This document shows, in pieces, positions 1 through 13,340 of a DNA stretch of 64,000 nt (within the stretch, counting starts at the first letter, position 1; the number at the start of each line of letters is the position of its first letter). The DNA is taken from assembly GCF_022539315.1 (NCBI RefSeq), contig NC_066316.1, positions 95,784,179 to 95,848,178 of the forward strand, written 5' to 3'. Source of the stretch: Serinus canaria (taxonomy: Eukaryota > Chordata > Aves > Passeriformes > Fringillidae). Both the position numbers and the translations under genes were made by a program. The notes beneath the pieces are model-generated. The model had not been told where the DNA came from. It was given only the letters and a program-made list of their open reading frames with translations, and searched no databases.

Positions 1-1280
1 TTCCATCCAGAAGCTTGTAGTCAAATATTCAGTTAGCTTCTCGTCTGTACCTATAAAGTCTTAATCTCAAATCCACTGGCACTGCTTACTAGCTCAGCTT
101 CTCTTGTTTGATTTATGTTGTTAAATAACCTTTTACTGCTTGTTTTCATTTCCTTTGCAAGGGCTAACTCAGCTTGACTGCTGGAAATTCTCACTTTATC
201 CCTTCACTTTCTGGCCTCCCAAGATGTAGCTTTCTTTGCAGGTTAACTCTTTTTTATCATTTTTCCCAAGAATTTCTCCCTTTATCAAAATATGATGGGA
301 ATAGAAATAATTTCATGCACATGTGGATCCTTTCAGCTAAACTTTCATCATCAAATAAGCCATGATTTTGAGATAATTTGTGCCCTAGGTTAACAGAGAC
401 AACAGTGTCTCTTTCCAATATCTTTAGCTAACTTTACCAAAAAAGTTCTTACCTTCTTAGTGATATCCCATTAAGTTTCCCTCTGCACATTGTGCAACTT
501 CTTGTAGAATTAGTTGTATTTATCCTTCAGCTGAAACTCAATCAGTTTGTGATTCCATGGGATAAAGATATTTACCTAATTACTTCAACCATTCTCATTT
601 AAAATAGAATCCACTCTCCTTTCATTAAAAACTTTTGCAGCAGAAAGACATGAAAACTCAGCTGGGATTTTTTATAACTGGGCCAAATTTTGCCTGTTAA
701 TAAGTGGGCTCTGAATACCTTATTTTCCATTAGTTATATTTAAAAAGTAGAATTATTAAGAGAGTCTGATGTTTCCTACAATAAAATTCTGGTTTTCATA
801 GCTTATAATTTTTTTGTTCATACTGGAATGTGGACTTGAATTTTCCACACCAGGTGTCTGCCTCAGGCTAATCTTCCCTTTTTTTTGCAGCACTAGCTAC
901 AAATCCAGATGAAAGAGTTGGGCAGATTCCTATGGAGTGAAGTCTGGCCCAGTTTGATTATAAAAATTACCCAAGAGCAAAGGGTCTGTGTCATTGTTGT
1001 TCCTTTGTAGAAAATAGGAGGTCAAGATCTTGAGAAATTTGTAAAAGGACATGAAATTACCAAGCCCTCTTCTCTGGCCACTAAATGCACATTATAACAG
1101 AAAAATATGAGGAATCTTTTATAGTGAATTTCCCAGCATATTCAAGAGCTAAATTAAGGTGTAGAAATGTGCTATTGTAGACTTCAAGTTTCCCACCTTC
1201 TTGGAGGTCAACCTGAATGTCAACAAGGTGCTGCATGTCAGATTTTGTGATCATGCTGATACCCTAGTATCAGCAGTACG

Positions 1281-1320
1281 TAGTGCACAGTACTACTAGC
1301 AGTACTACTAGTGCACAGTA
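1281..1320. repeat. short compound direct repeat
   Basis: The 12-mer CAGTACTACTAG occurs twice head to tail (1288-1299 and 1300-1311). The 12-mer TAGTGCACAGTA flanks them at 1281-1292 and 1309-1320. It looks like slippage or local duplication; no function is implied. Confidence 0.85.
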
Positions 1321-2694
1321 ACATTCTTGTCCTTTATGTGCATAGCTGTAAAAGGTGATACGTTCTATTCCTGGCTTTTTTTTTGAGAGATTGCTACTTG
1401 CTAGGATATAGTTACCTGCCTCAATAATTTTGTATTTGAAATAAGACAAAGGAAGAAGAGCCTACAAGTCAGCCTTGGAGTAAAACCAAACATTACGTGT
1501 GTGCTGGTTAAGTGGAAATTTCCAGACCAGTTTGCTATTTGAGGCCATGATCCCTTGAGTAAAGAAATCTCTTGGTATATAATTCATGATTTGTGTAAAA
1601 GGGGGCTGAATTGAATTTGCACCAAATGTTTCTAATTTCCTGTTTGGTTTTTTCTTTTTTTTCTATTTGATTTGCACCCTGAAGAACAGTATTAACCAAA
1701 GATTTTATTTTGTGTTTTTACTACTCCTGTTAGTCTGATTTTTTAAATTCAGTTCTGTTTTCTTTAAAAGCTGGAGAAGTAAATCCTTTTAGCTATTACT
1801 AATTGGATCCGGGTTTAGACTGCAAGTTTTAGGCATGAATGAACAGTGCTTTACATATGTCTACTACATGCAGGGTTACTGACCTGAAGGCACTCTTAAA
1901 TTTACACAGGTCACTGAAGTCACTAATTTGTAGGATGCAGTCTTGCTTGTGAAGGCTGGTAAAATAAATAGATGCTGCCTGTTAAAAAAGTAGGATTTGA
2001 CTCACTATTCCCTGCAGCATTCCTTGTAATCTCACACAAATGGTGAAAATGCAAATTTCATATACTCTTGCATAAAATGTTCCTTACCAGTCAGAAGTAC
2101 TCAGTTTTTTTCAGGCCTGTTTGTGTGCTGTGTATGGCATTGGATCAGCATCATTTTGTATGGCACCTCTGCACACCTCTGTGAGGAACAGTCTGTATCC
2201 TGGTAAAGAGGAGGGAAAGGAGTATTTTTAGATGGGTTGCGCATTTTGTAAGGTTTCAGGTGAAATTCATTTGTTCACTGAGAATTCATCTGTTTTTAAA
2301 TTAATCTGTTTTTTCACAAGTGCATTCCAGAACCTGTAGAGCAAAGTCCACAAAATCCTAAATTGGAGGGTTTCTGTCTGACTTAAGCTGTTGTTGACTT
2401 CAGTGTGAAGATAAATTACAGACATGATAGATGTGACTTGTGCAGTTGATATTGATCTAGGACAAAAACTTTCTGAAAGGTTACATTTACCTATTTGAGA
2501 TGTTTTTCCTTTACCTGATTAGTGACCAGTGGCATCTGGGGGCAGCAGCAGCTTGATCCATATTTGGAAAATTATAAAAGTAATGTTTAATTCTACACTG
2601 ATTTTCTAGAAATCTATAGACCACCCTGAACTAAAGCATTTTAGATCACATAAATCTGACAAAAATGTGAAATATATTAAACCACACACAAATG

Positions 2695-2716
2695 TTTTAA
2701 AAACATGTTTTTAAAA
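2695..2716. repeat. 22-bp perfect palindrome
   Basis: The sequence equals its own reverse complement over 22 bp: TTTT, five A, then the centre CATG, five T, then AAAA. It could extrude as a cruciform. In DNA this AT-rich, chance is a fair explanation. Confidence 0.85.
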
Positions 2717-4029
2717 TATTATTAGGTGTTACTCTATTGGAAAGTGTTTCAGCATTAACTTTATATATACTGGCTTTGGCTGATCTTGGTTAAACTCTTT
2801 TTTTATAGGTTTTGATATTTTAACTTCCTTTTTTATTGTCATTCATTAAGATTTTTGTTTCATTTTGCTAAATTTAAGTTTTTAGCTTTTCCCTAAAAAG
2901 GGAACTACAGGCCTGTTCCATGCATATAATGGGAAATTCTTGATGAACTCAAGACAAAGGATACACTTTTAATCAGGCTCCAGAAACTGTTTGCTGTACA
3001 ATGGAGTGATTAAATTGCACTCTTGTCAGGAATACAATGTCACTTCTATATCTATGTCACTTCATAAATTCTAAACCAAAGAATTCCCTAGTGTATAGGT
3101 AAGCAATTTTTATCTATATATATTACCAGATTATTGTCTGAAAAGTAGACAAGGTTTTCTAAATAGTTTTTAATAACCTCCAGTTGCACAGGTCAGTAGT
3201 TGACCAACAGGCTACACTTAGTCTGAAAAAATCACAAATAAGTACTGAAAATGTGAGAAATGTAGACTCTAGGCAGCATCTCATATGGTTAAAGAAATCC
3301 AAGGAATATGGAGGTGAAGTGTCATCTAGCAATTGTTCTGTCTCAGAGCAAGGAAATCAACTTTTTTTAAAATTGTTCTTGATACACACATCTTTTAAAT
3401 GCCTGCTGTGATGTTGGTTTCAACACCTTCATATGTAGCTTCGTCCATTACATAACTGCTATAACAGAATTTTTTATACTTGAAGTTTCAATTTTCCTTG
3501 CTTGTAAGGAAAGCAATTATTTCTTGTCCCAGATTCACTATATGTGAATAAGACTCATTATTTACCACTTTAATACTATATTTTGTCCTCAGTTCTCTCT
3601 TTAATGGACCCTTTTTTCCCAATCATTATTCATAAACCTTAGAATATTTTTGACCTTTTTTTTTTGTCTTTGTCTGGAGTTCTCTTCTTCATCCCATCAT
3701 GCTGAATCCATCTTATAGTGACTTCACCAATACTAGATATGAACTCCCTTTCAATATGCCATGACAGTGACAGTCAAGCCTCAGAGGTGACCATATGTAT
3801 CATTAATGTCCAAAGGGGTAAGATTTCCCCCTTTCTGATACAACATCCCATCTTTCTTAAATCTCTCTGCCCAACAAATTTTTCATCCTTTCCTTGTGCA
3901 TTTGATTTCTCCTTTCCATGTTCAGTGCTATGTGTATTTCTATATTCAGACCTTTGAGGCATCTCTGTTTTTTCAAAAAATCAGCTTGAATTCTAATTCT
4001 GTCTTTTGAAATGAAATGCTTCATAAGTT

Positions 4030-4850
4030 GTTGTCAGTCATGAAATTTCTACATACACCTACATTATTAGTTAAAATATTGAATAACATCAGGTCAGTCT
4101 TGTGAAGGGCATTATGTAATGTATTCTATCCATTCTCCAACAAGCTATTATCAAACTTTCTGGGCAAGATTCTAAGCTTTACTCAGACCATATTTTCCCA
4201 GCTGGTGTATGTGTGTCATGTGAGTCTGACATCTATTACTTCCTCAGATCTTGTTATCCTGTCAAAGAAATTGAATTACATTGACATGAGTTATTCTTGA
4301 CAAATTCATGTTGGTGCATTTTGTCTTTAGGTGAATACAAATTGATTGTTTAATAATTTGCTTCAGCTATCTTTCTATCAAGAAAAGCTGACTCTTCTAT
4401 AGCTCCCTATGTCCTTTTTAACTTCCCATGCTTGTTCTCTGACTTTCTAGAACTTGTTCACCTTCCACAGGTCTCTCTCATTTCTCTTGCATCCATAAGG
4501 AAAGATTTTGACTAACTCTATATGTACTTTGGGGTGATGCTTGTCAAGTCATAATGACTTGAATATATTCAACTTATTTAATTGATTGTTACATTTTCAG
4601 ACTGGTGTTGCTATATCCTCTTTAATAATCACTAAGTTAAGCATCTGGACACAGCTTTTTTGTGAAGACTGAATCAAAGAAGGTTCTAAACATTTCATGC
4701 TTCCTTTAAAAATCCATTAGTTGCTCATTTTTTTCGTTATATTTGTTTCTATTTGTCACTTTTATCTAATGTTTTATAGAACTTTTTTCCATGTATTTTA
4801 TAATTTTAATATATATTTGATGGTGTATTTTCTTTCTTTTTTCCCAAATA
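4030..4850 (-). mobile_element. ancient CR1 LINE fragment (reverse transcriptase part)
   Basis: Read on the minus strand, this matches the reverse transcriptase region and the linker upstream of it in an old amniote CR1-type LINE. The best landmarks, on the plus strand, are near 4260-4320 (CTGTCAAAGAAATTGAATTA, then TTCTTGACAAATTCATGTTGG), near 4330-4365 (TACAAATTGATTGTTTAATA) and near 4660-4690 (GTGAAGACTGAATCAAAGAA). These keep the order and spacing I remember for that family. Divergence is heavy and no open frame survives, so it is far older than the other CR1 copies in the window. Both ends are uncertain by at least 100 bases; matches may run on to about 5000. Confidence 0.6.
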
Positions 4851-6889
4851 CTTCTGCTACTCATTAGTCTTTACTTTTAGTGAAGTTTTTCATATTTTTA
4901 CTTCAGTAAGATTTTCATTGGTTTTAATTCTTAGATGATTCATATCTCGTTATCTCATCATTAAAAGCTACTAATGCAAACATATAAGACAGTCCTTATA
5001 TTTCTTATGTAGTACAAAAAGATTTAATAAATAAAAATGATCTAAAGAAAAATATTGCCAGTTATAAACCCTCTTTTCCCTGCTTCAGCTGATGGCTTTA
5101 AGCACTAAGGTCTTTCCTGAATGCTTTTCATTTGACTCCTTAACTGTTCAATACCTTACTAGTAAGTGTCCCTAAAATCAACCTTACCTTTTTAGAAAAT
5201 TCTTAAAAGCATAATTTTATCTCCATTGAGAAAGTTCTGGAACTCCCCATACAATAACACTAAAGGAAGCAACTTTAGGATTAGATATTTAATTGCCAAC
5301 TACTTTCAATTGCTTTATATTGCTGAAGCTTTGTGGTACTGTCAGCAAATAGATTTACTGGTTGTTAGGTACAGATTTATTATTTACTACTAGCAATCTT
5401 TAGAATTCAATGTTCTGTGTTTCACTTACATGCAACATTCTCCTTATATTGCTTAAGCATGTTTGGTTTATCCTGACCCTGATGAATTTGTGTACAAACT
5501 GTTTAAATGATTATACACTATTCCAAACATTCCTAGTGAGAAAGTATTACTGAGGCTCTATAAAGTCTGGAAAGTCTATAGATATGTATAAAAAAATGAG
5601 AAAATCATCCATGTGCACCTATGAGCACCTTTCCCAAAGGCTAAGGACTATTTGTCAAAGGTAATCGAACAATAAGGTCTTCTGTTTTATATATGCCAGT
5701 TATGTTCTATTCATCGTGTCCTTTACAAAATCATTGGTAAAACTGGAGATACAAATACAGCAGATACAAATTTTTGGAAGTATTAGAATGTTTCAGTCTT
5801 CTCTCCTACATTTCTCTGACATTTTTGGGCATTAAATTGTCAAGCCCATATGTTACCTGGGGGAGACTAATATGCCAGCATTTCTCTACACCTTACAGTT
5901 TGCTTTTAGCAAAAACATAAATACTACCAGATTGTCTCAATTTGTTACTTAATATCTGCATTTCTGTCCTCAGACTGTCATGAGCAGTGGGACTATTTTA
6001 TTTAAAATGTTATGTTTTGGTTTTTTTCCACAAAGGAGCAGCATTTGTCTTTATTCAAAGCAAAATTTAAACAAGTTTCCTTGCTGTTGAAGGTATCAAT
6101 CCATTTCCTCTTGCTTCCTTTCACATGAAACAACCCAGATAAAATCTGAAAAAGCACACTTTTACACACTGCCTTACTAATAGCTGTTAGCCCAATTTTC
6201 CTCAGCTGCCCTTCTAATACTCCCTTGCCCCTGACGGGATTACGTTTAAAGACTATAAACAAAATATATAATACATATATATATATATATGTAGTTGACT
6301 AAGTGCATCAATAAAAAGCCAAATATGGCCTCTGTTTCAAATTCTGCAATTTTTTTGCTTTTTTTTTTCCTTTTGGTTTAAAGATTTTCCATGTCTCTTT
6401 CACATAGAACATCCTGCAATACTAACTTCTGGCACTGATGAGGCATTTGGTTGTTCATTGTTAGAAAAGGAATCTGGCACCAATATCCTGGCTAATATCT
6501 CGGCCTGGTAACCTTGTGATTCCTGTTCTGAGTGTCCATAAGATGATCTTTCTTTGATCAGAGTAATTTTGTCTGTAACTTGTGTTTATAAGTCATGCCC
6601 TGTACTTGCTCAGCAAAGGCAGAGAAAGTGCAAATGTATTTCTGAGTAGCATATTCGGTTCAGAGACCTGAGTGGTAGCACTGTATGTATGCCAGGCAGT
6701 GCACTGGGAGTCACAGACCACCCAAAGTGCCACTGAAGAGATGCTTTCTTCCAGGAAAGGTAGGAGCTAATTGGTCTGACTCTGTACAAGTAGAGAAGGG
6801 CTGGTGGAAACTGTGCCAGTCAGAGGCTGTTCTGGGCATATCTATCACAAATGACAGTTTTCAATTCTTCCTGTAGTAAGGAAAAGGTC
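4851..6889. other. unique noncoding DNA with a short TA run
   Basis: No gene or clear repeat recognised. A TA dinucleotide run lies at about 6270-6291. The small open frames at 6002-6262 (minus) and 6685-6876 (plus) have no recognisable product. Confidence 0.55.
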
Positions 6890-8222
6890 AACAAAATCTC
6901 TGCCTTGAAGGACAGACTTTGGCCTATTTAGGACGCTGTTTCAGAGAGTCCCCACAAAAGTGTTCTTAATAACAAAGGGGTCCAGGAAGGCTGGACACAA
7001 TTGAAGAAGGAAATCTAAAGGCACAGGAGCAAGACGTCCTTCTGCACCAAAAGATGAGCTGTTGGGGAAGAAGACCTTCTTAGCTGAGCAGGGAGCTTTT
7101 GCTGGAATTCAGGTGAAAAAAGAACTTATCACATCCAGAAGAAGGTGCAGGCAAGAATACAAGGATGTTGTTAGGCCACGTAGAGAGAAAATGAGAAAAG
7201 CAAAACCTCAGCTGCAACTGGACCTGGATACTGCTGTGAAAGAAAATGAAAAATGTTTATCTAAAGACATTAACAAGAAAAAGACAGCTCAGGAAAATGT
7301 CCACCCTTTTTTGGATGTGGGAGACAGCACTGCGACTAAGGATGAGGAAAAGGCTGAGGTACTTAATGACATCTTTGCCTCAGTCTTTAACAGAAAGGTT
7401 GATTATCCTCAGGGCAGTCAGCCCCCTGAGCTGGTAGACTGAGATGGGGAGCAGACGTACCACCTGCAATCCAGGAGGAAGTAGTTAGTGACCTGCTGAG
7501 TCAGTGAGACACACACAAGTCTATTGGGCCAGGTGGGATTCATGCAAGGGTACAGAGGGAGCTGGCAGAGGAGCTTGCCAAGCCACTTTCCACCATTTAT
7601 CATCAGTCCTGGTTAATTAGGGAGGTTCCAGAGGACTGGTGTTAAGCCAGTGTGGCACCCATCAACAGGAAGGGTCAGAAGGAGGATCCAGGGCTATCAG
7701 CCTGTCAGATTGATCTTGATCGTGGAGCAAATCATCTTGAGTGCCATCATGCAACATGGGCAGGACAACCAGGGAATCAGGCCCAGCCAGGATAGGTTTA
7801 GAATAGGCAGGTCTTGCTTGACCAGCGTGATCTCCATTCAGTGCCCGGTGACCTGCTCAGTGGATAAGGACAAGCTGTGGATGTTTTCTATCTTGAGCTC
7901 AGTAAAGCTTTTGTTACTGCCTCCCACAGCATTCTCCTGGAGAAGCTGGCAGCCCATGGCTTGCACAGGTGCTCCCTTTGCTGGAATAAAACTGGCTGGC
8001 TGGCCAGGCCAGGGAGTGCTGGTGAATGGTGCCACAGCCAGCTGGTGGCTGCTCACCAGTGGGGATCCCCAAGGCTCAGTGTTGGCCAGTCCTGTTTAAA
8101 ATCTATCCATGATCTGGGTGAGAGGATCAAGTGCACCTTCAGTCAGTCTGCTGACAACACCAAGTTGGGTGAAATTGTTGTTTTGCTGGAGGGAAGGAAG
8201 GCTCTGCACAGGAATCTTGCAT
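6890..8222 (+). mobile_element. CR1 LINE ORF2 segment, truncated at both ends, inactive
   Basis: This is the second open reading frame of a CR1 non-LTR retrotransposon, covering the linker after the endonuclease and most of the reverse transcriptase. The linker is open at 7062-7439 and carries KDEEKAEVLNDIFASVFN at 7338-7391, a CR1 hallmark. Next comes the fingers region (QDNQGIRPSQ and RSCLTSV, within 7740-7830). After a frameshift near 7860, palm motif A appears as YLELSKAF (7889-7912) and then LLEKLAAHG. The catalytic core expected as FADD is SADN (8147-8158), so a catalytic aspartate is lost, and the motif A aspartate is now glutamate. In-frame stops occur near 7440 and 7643. CR1-like sequence ends just after EGRKALHRNL, so the thumb, the C-terminus and the 3' terminal repeats are absent. 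The 5' boundary is approximate. Confidence 0.93.
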
Positions 8223-11200
8223 ACTCAGACATGATCACAGTATTGGGTATTCAGTTTTTCAGTTTTTTGTAAAATAATTGCTTATTTTGGGTGGGAAATA
8301 CTGCAGGTATTTAGCAGATATTTAGATTTTAAATATTTGAAGGCTATTTTTTTTCTCCTAAACAATGCTGCAACAGATTAACTGCTGTTTTAAATTCAGA
8401 CTTTCCCTCTGCAAGCATGCATATTTAATTAAACATACTAGTATTAAACTTATACTTTCCAACTTTAGCAAATAATAATACGTTTTTCCAGTCTTTGTTA
8501 AGGCTGAATTCCCAGTTTCTGTATCATGGCCATTGTACATAGCATGCTCCATCACTGACAAATAACAGCACTTTTTCTTCCACTCAAGAAAGAGTCTGGG
8601 GATCACCACACACAATAGAATTTCAGCCCCTCACTCAGCTGTTGATTGACCTGCTGTTAAAGCACAAAAATCCATCCCAAATGAGACAGTGGAACCCACA
8701 ATTCCTCCTTGCATGAGTTACCCAGTCCTGGAGACTACTGTTCCTCTGAGTTGACTGTGCAGTGCCAGTAGACAGTAAGTTTTCCATCCAGTAACCATTG
8801 TCTCCGGCTTCTGGATGTGTCTGGGTTTCCCAGCAGGGTGCCTAAAATCATAATTTCCTTTCCACTGTGCCTCCCCATCTCCTTCCATTCTTTGGTGTTA
8901 ACAAAGCCAAATCCTTCCGTTTGAAGCAGGTGTGTTACACATGGGCTGTTGAACATCTGGCTTATCCTCCATGGGGGCCAGAGAAGTGTGAAAATCCTAG
9001 AATGGGCAACATTCCAGGAAAGAATATGAATTGCTAGCTCTATAAGCAAATTATTTCTGGTCTCAATTGAAATCCAGACTTACAGTTCTCTCATTCTTCC
9101 TTGGCCTCAAAAACTCAATCAGGGTTTTGATCTGCCTAAGTTTAAAGGTAGAGTACGCATAATATGATTTATTTTATATTCATTCTAGAAAAATACTCAT
9201 TTATACATATTTTCACACCTTGAAACTGTTATGATCCAAAGAGTGGTGGGGTTATATAGAAAATGAGTAAGAGGGAATAAGTCATTTTAGGTCTCAAATA
9301 CTGCTATGCATTGCTGACTTCCTTTGAAATTGTGGCGTGTGTGCATTTGAATGGGTAGTCTGCTCTTAATGTGTAACTTTGATCACACATATACATGAAA
9401 CACCAGTAATTGCTGCTTTCCTTCCTCATATTTTCACGGCTTTCATCAAATTTTACTTTTAGAGACTTCTATGTGAATCATATCTTCACATTTTCATCCT
9501 GCTAGTCCATTGCGGATTAATTTCAGATCAGATATAAAACCAGAGGAATGTGTTTTCTGAATCAAATATTGTTGCAGTTCACATTGGTGGAAGGTTCATC
9601 TGGAGAACTTATCTCAAATGTCAGGATGATAGAAATCGAATGGTGTAAATGCTATGGCATTTAAAATAGGCTTTGCCCAATTCTCATGAGCAAGTGGTGA
9701 GGTTTTGATATTATCAAACTGTAGCTTCAGTTTAAATTTGATCTTTAATCAGGAACCTCTAGCCTTAAAGTAATGCCCACTTAAACTACTTTTCTAAAAT
9801 ATATGGGTCATGATGAAGATGAGGCCAGAAATTAAAAAAGAAGGTTGTGTTTCAAACAGAACTTTGAGTTGATTTTCACTCTGTGCCTTTTCTGAAGTTC
9901 TTAATAGATAAAGTGCATAAAATGCAATTCACAGTGTAAAAGTCAACTTTTGTGGTGAAACTCTTACTGGGTTTCTGCCTCAGAGTTAAGAATCTCTGGT
10001 TAACATTCTTTTGCTCAGACAGAAAATAAGACTTAGTAAATTATGTTAACTCCTCAGATTTACAAAGAGAGATATGTGGTAAGAAAAGAGTATTTTTTCT
10101 TTCTGGAAAATGCAGAATTATTTTGAAATCTACAACATTTCTACAAGTCTACTACATAAATCAGTATATATTTCTTCAAAATAAATAATGACAGTACTAA
10201 AAATTAAGCACATTACTATGTATGTTATTCTTTAATGTTTGCTTGGTTTTACTTTGCCAGAGGCATAGTAAGAAAAATGTATTGTAAGTAGAATTTTTTT
10301 TATACAAGGTTAATCCTAGAATTCCTAATTCTTAAATAGGGTTTTTAGTGGAGCTGCAGAGATGGAAGTCTATTGCTTTTAGAAAATTATTAAATTTTCT
10401 TTCTTTTTTATGGACCTTTGGTAATTGGAACAGACTGTAGAAAACTTTTTCCAACTTGTAACAAATTCAGTGAGGACATGTAAAACTGATTTAGCTGATT
10501 TATGATCTAGGGGCAAAGGCAAGGGCCAGCAAGAATAGCAAAAATTACATCATAGAATAAAATAATTATTTCTGCAACAAAGTTTGTTGAGGGTTTTATA
10601 TCTATGCAGTCTTGGCACAGGAAATTTTTTGGATCTCAAAACCAGTGGCCCAAATTCATCCTTGAATCAGTAAACTTGATGTGAGGAATAAATTCACAAC
10701 AAAGTGTCTCTCGTTGGAGGCAGGATAAATATTCTATAGTACATACTGAGGTCTTCACTAGGTGTTCAGTTTTTCACCAGAGTAATTTTTCCACTCTTGG
10801 AATGGGAACTTTTACTATTGCACTACCCTTCTCATTTTTGTTGGCCAGCAGCATCTTGCAGCCCCTTGCCTCTCTTAGCCAGCAGAATTTCACAAAATCT
10901 CTGCTTCTGGTGGACACAGATGTTCTTTGACTCGACTCTGTTGTCTTCCCTCCTACTCTGATGACCCTCCAGCCATCTCTTGGCACCACCACTATTCTAG
11001 TGTGCCTTTTTTAAATTGTAGGTCTGAGTAAGGAACCAACCAGCAGCCTGGTCACTGTGGTGGCACAAACTGTTGTGGGTCTGCTGTCTGGGGAGATCAC
11101 TTAGAGATCCATCTTCAACAGCTGAATTCTTTGCAGTCAAACCACTTTGAAAAGGTGAATTTGGGGGCAAATATGGTACAGCTGCAGTACTACAAAACTC

Positions 11201-12308
11201 TTCTCATGTGGCATAGTGAGATAGTGTCAGAGCAACACCAAAAGCACACTACATTATTTGTCATCACAATAACATGCAGTGATACAGAGAATGTAAAAGG
11301 TTTGCCATAGGAAGAATATATAGACTTTTCAGTAGGAACAAGTAAGAGAGTGATCTACAATGACTGTTTCAATTGCTTGGATTTCTTTTGATCCTTTTTA
11401 GGGTCCTGAAGACCCCTTGGAGATGTCTTTGGTTCCCTTGAGAGGAAAGGAAAGCATTATTACCAGAAACAATATATTTGATCAGGTTTAGAGTTGTAAA
11501 TACAAAAAGTGAAAAAAAACCCAAGCTACTATTCAGAAATGGAAAACCAGAAGTCTGGAGAACTATGCTCTTAAACCTAAAAGGTCTTTAATAGCTTTTA
11601 AAGTGAAAAAAATGATATTGTGCAGGTCTTAAGTTGGGTTTCCTTGTGATGTATTACAGCTTGACTAATTTTTCTTTCAGACTCTCATTTCTTTCACACT
11701 GAAGAGTTTGGGGTTTTTTTATTTATAGATATGGTTAAAAATGCAAAAATCAATTTGTACTAAGTTGTTACATGATTAAATATTCAGTGAAAATCTTTGT
11801 AATTTAAATTTACATATAAATACATACATAAATGTATTACAGAAACAAAGAAAACCTTTGAAGAAAAAATAAAAATAACCATTTTTTAAAATCATTCAAA
11901 TGGTCCTTTGAAGGTTATTTCTGCTGAGCTTAAGTTCTTTTCCTTTAGGATAAAATAATGATTTCTATATGTTTTCATTAAGCAGAGCAAGTAGAAGGAA
12001 ACAAAATTTATGTGAAAACAAAACATATTATTTGTAGAATGATGCTAATTTTAAAAGCAATCTATTTTTAAAAGATTGTACCTTTGTACAAAACCTATTC
12101 TGTCTTGCTACACTATTATCAAAATTTTTACATTTCAGTGTTCAGGGCAGTTAGTGCATCTTGCAGCATTGTGCTCCAAACCAATCAGTTGTGCTATGCA
12201 TGGGTACTTTTAAAACCAATGGAAACTAGCTTAATTTTACCAGCATGAAACCTCTAAAACCAGGATTCTTTTATATAATAAAAGAATATATATATATTAT
12301 ACTCATTC
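8223..12308. other. unique noncoding DNA
   Basis: No gene or transposable element recognised. The longest open frame is 104 codons on the minus strand (8735-9049); I recognise no domain in it and see no supporting splice or promoter signal. Around 8700-9010 the sequence is less AT-rich than its surroundings, for no reason I can identify. Confidence 0.5.
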
Positions 12309-12349
12309 AAAAAAAAAAAAAAAAAAAAAAAGAAAAAGAAAATTACTGC
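12309..12349 (+). repeat. poly(A) run with AATAAA upstream
   Basis: About 22 A residues are followed by an impure A-rich stretch. An AATAAA lies about 30 bases upstream, inside an inverted repeat (TTCTTTTAT at 12266-12274, ATAAAAGAA at 12278-12286). This could be the scar of a retroposed RNA or a simple A-tract; nothing upstream is recognisable as an mRNA. Confidence 0.7.
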
Positions 12350-13131
12350 CTGAATAGAAACTTGCTTACTACCTTTTTGTTTGAAGTCTTGTTCTAAGGC
12401 CTGTGGCTTTGGTCATTTTCTCTTAAAAAAAAATAAGAAGTAATAGATTTTGAAAGCAGATATGTACAACTCTAAACTCATACTAATTCTATTTCACCCA
12501 AGGCATGTATTTAAGTCAGAAAAATTAATTTTGCAACATTTAAACCTGAGAGCATGTTATTTTGTCAGTTGAGTGCAAAGTATTGAAGCTTGACAACTGA
12601 GTGCAAAAACCTCGTGAGAGTGTTCTTTAAAAAACCCCCAAACATCCAAAAAGACAAAACTAGAGTGCATAAGGTTTTCAACATTTTCTGAATTTTTCTT
12701 CTAATTCAGTCTTCATACAATGAAAATTCTTTTTGGCCCCCAATGCTTTTAAGTGGCATCTGCTAAGATCTCACCACTTTTGATCTCAGATGAAAAGTAA
12801 CAAAAGAAAGATGACAGAAGACATTAAGGTATGTTTAGGATATGTGAAATTCACATGCATTATAGATCAACTAGATTAAAAAAAATATTATTTGGGTCAG
12901 TAAGTCAGATGCTTGAAATTTAAGAGATGACAGATTCATAGCCACACAAACAGTCCAAATTTCTACCCCTTTGCCAATACACTGAGAATAAAGAAAATAT
13001 TTCTACGTATTATGGATATTCATCTCACAGGTTTGGAAGTTCTGAGACATCCACAGGACAAAGTCAGAAATGTTGGTGATCCTGCTTCTGCTGTATCAAT
13101 GTCTTGGCAACATCCTTACCCTTGAATGACT

Positions 13132-13340
13132 TGTATTGAGTTTTTGTGGGAAGGTTTTGGGAGCAAAGGGAGGCTACAGGGCTGGCTTCTCTGAGAAGCT
13201 GCCAAAAACTTCCCCCATGTCCCACAGAGCCAATGCCAGCCGGGTCCAGCTGCTGCTAAGCAAGGACAAACCCAAGAGAGTAAATTTAGGAGGATGAAGT
13301 TCCAGATAACACACAGAAAAAACAGAATTGAAAAGAAACA
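13132..13340 (+). mobile_element. 5' fragment of an ERVL-like LTR
   Basis: It begins TGTATTGAG and continues through landmarks shared with the LTR family at 29312 and 38349: AAGGTTTTGGGAGC (13151-13164), GGCTACAGGG, TGGCTTCTCTGAGAAGCTGCC-type sequence (13183-13203), CTTCCCCCATGTCCCACAGA and GCCAATGCCAGCC. The likeness fades after about 13260, and the 3' two-thirds of the LTR, including its polyadenylation region, is missing. This is retroviral debris without coding content. The right-hand end is uncertain. Confidence 0.75.

Larger units (their letters stand above)
1..4029. other. unique noncoding DNA
   Basis: AT-rich sequence with stop codons in every frame. The short open frames (for example 3184-3411 and 3718-3957) show no motif I recognise and no codon bias. 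A local repeat at 1281-1320 and a palindrome at 2695-2716 are listed separately. The lower part (3560-4030) may belong to the old CR1 copy that starts just above it, but I could not align it. Confidence 0.6.

Noticed and set aside
8735..9049. 104-codon minus-strand open frame as a possible exon
   Set aside because: Tryptophan-rich and in a less AT-rich patch, but no recognised domain, no clear splice sites and no neighbouring exon.
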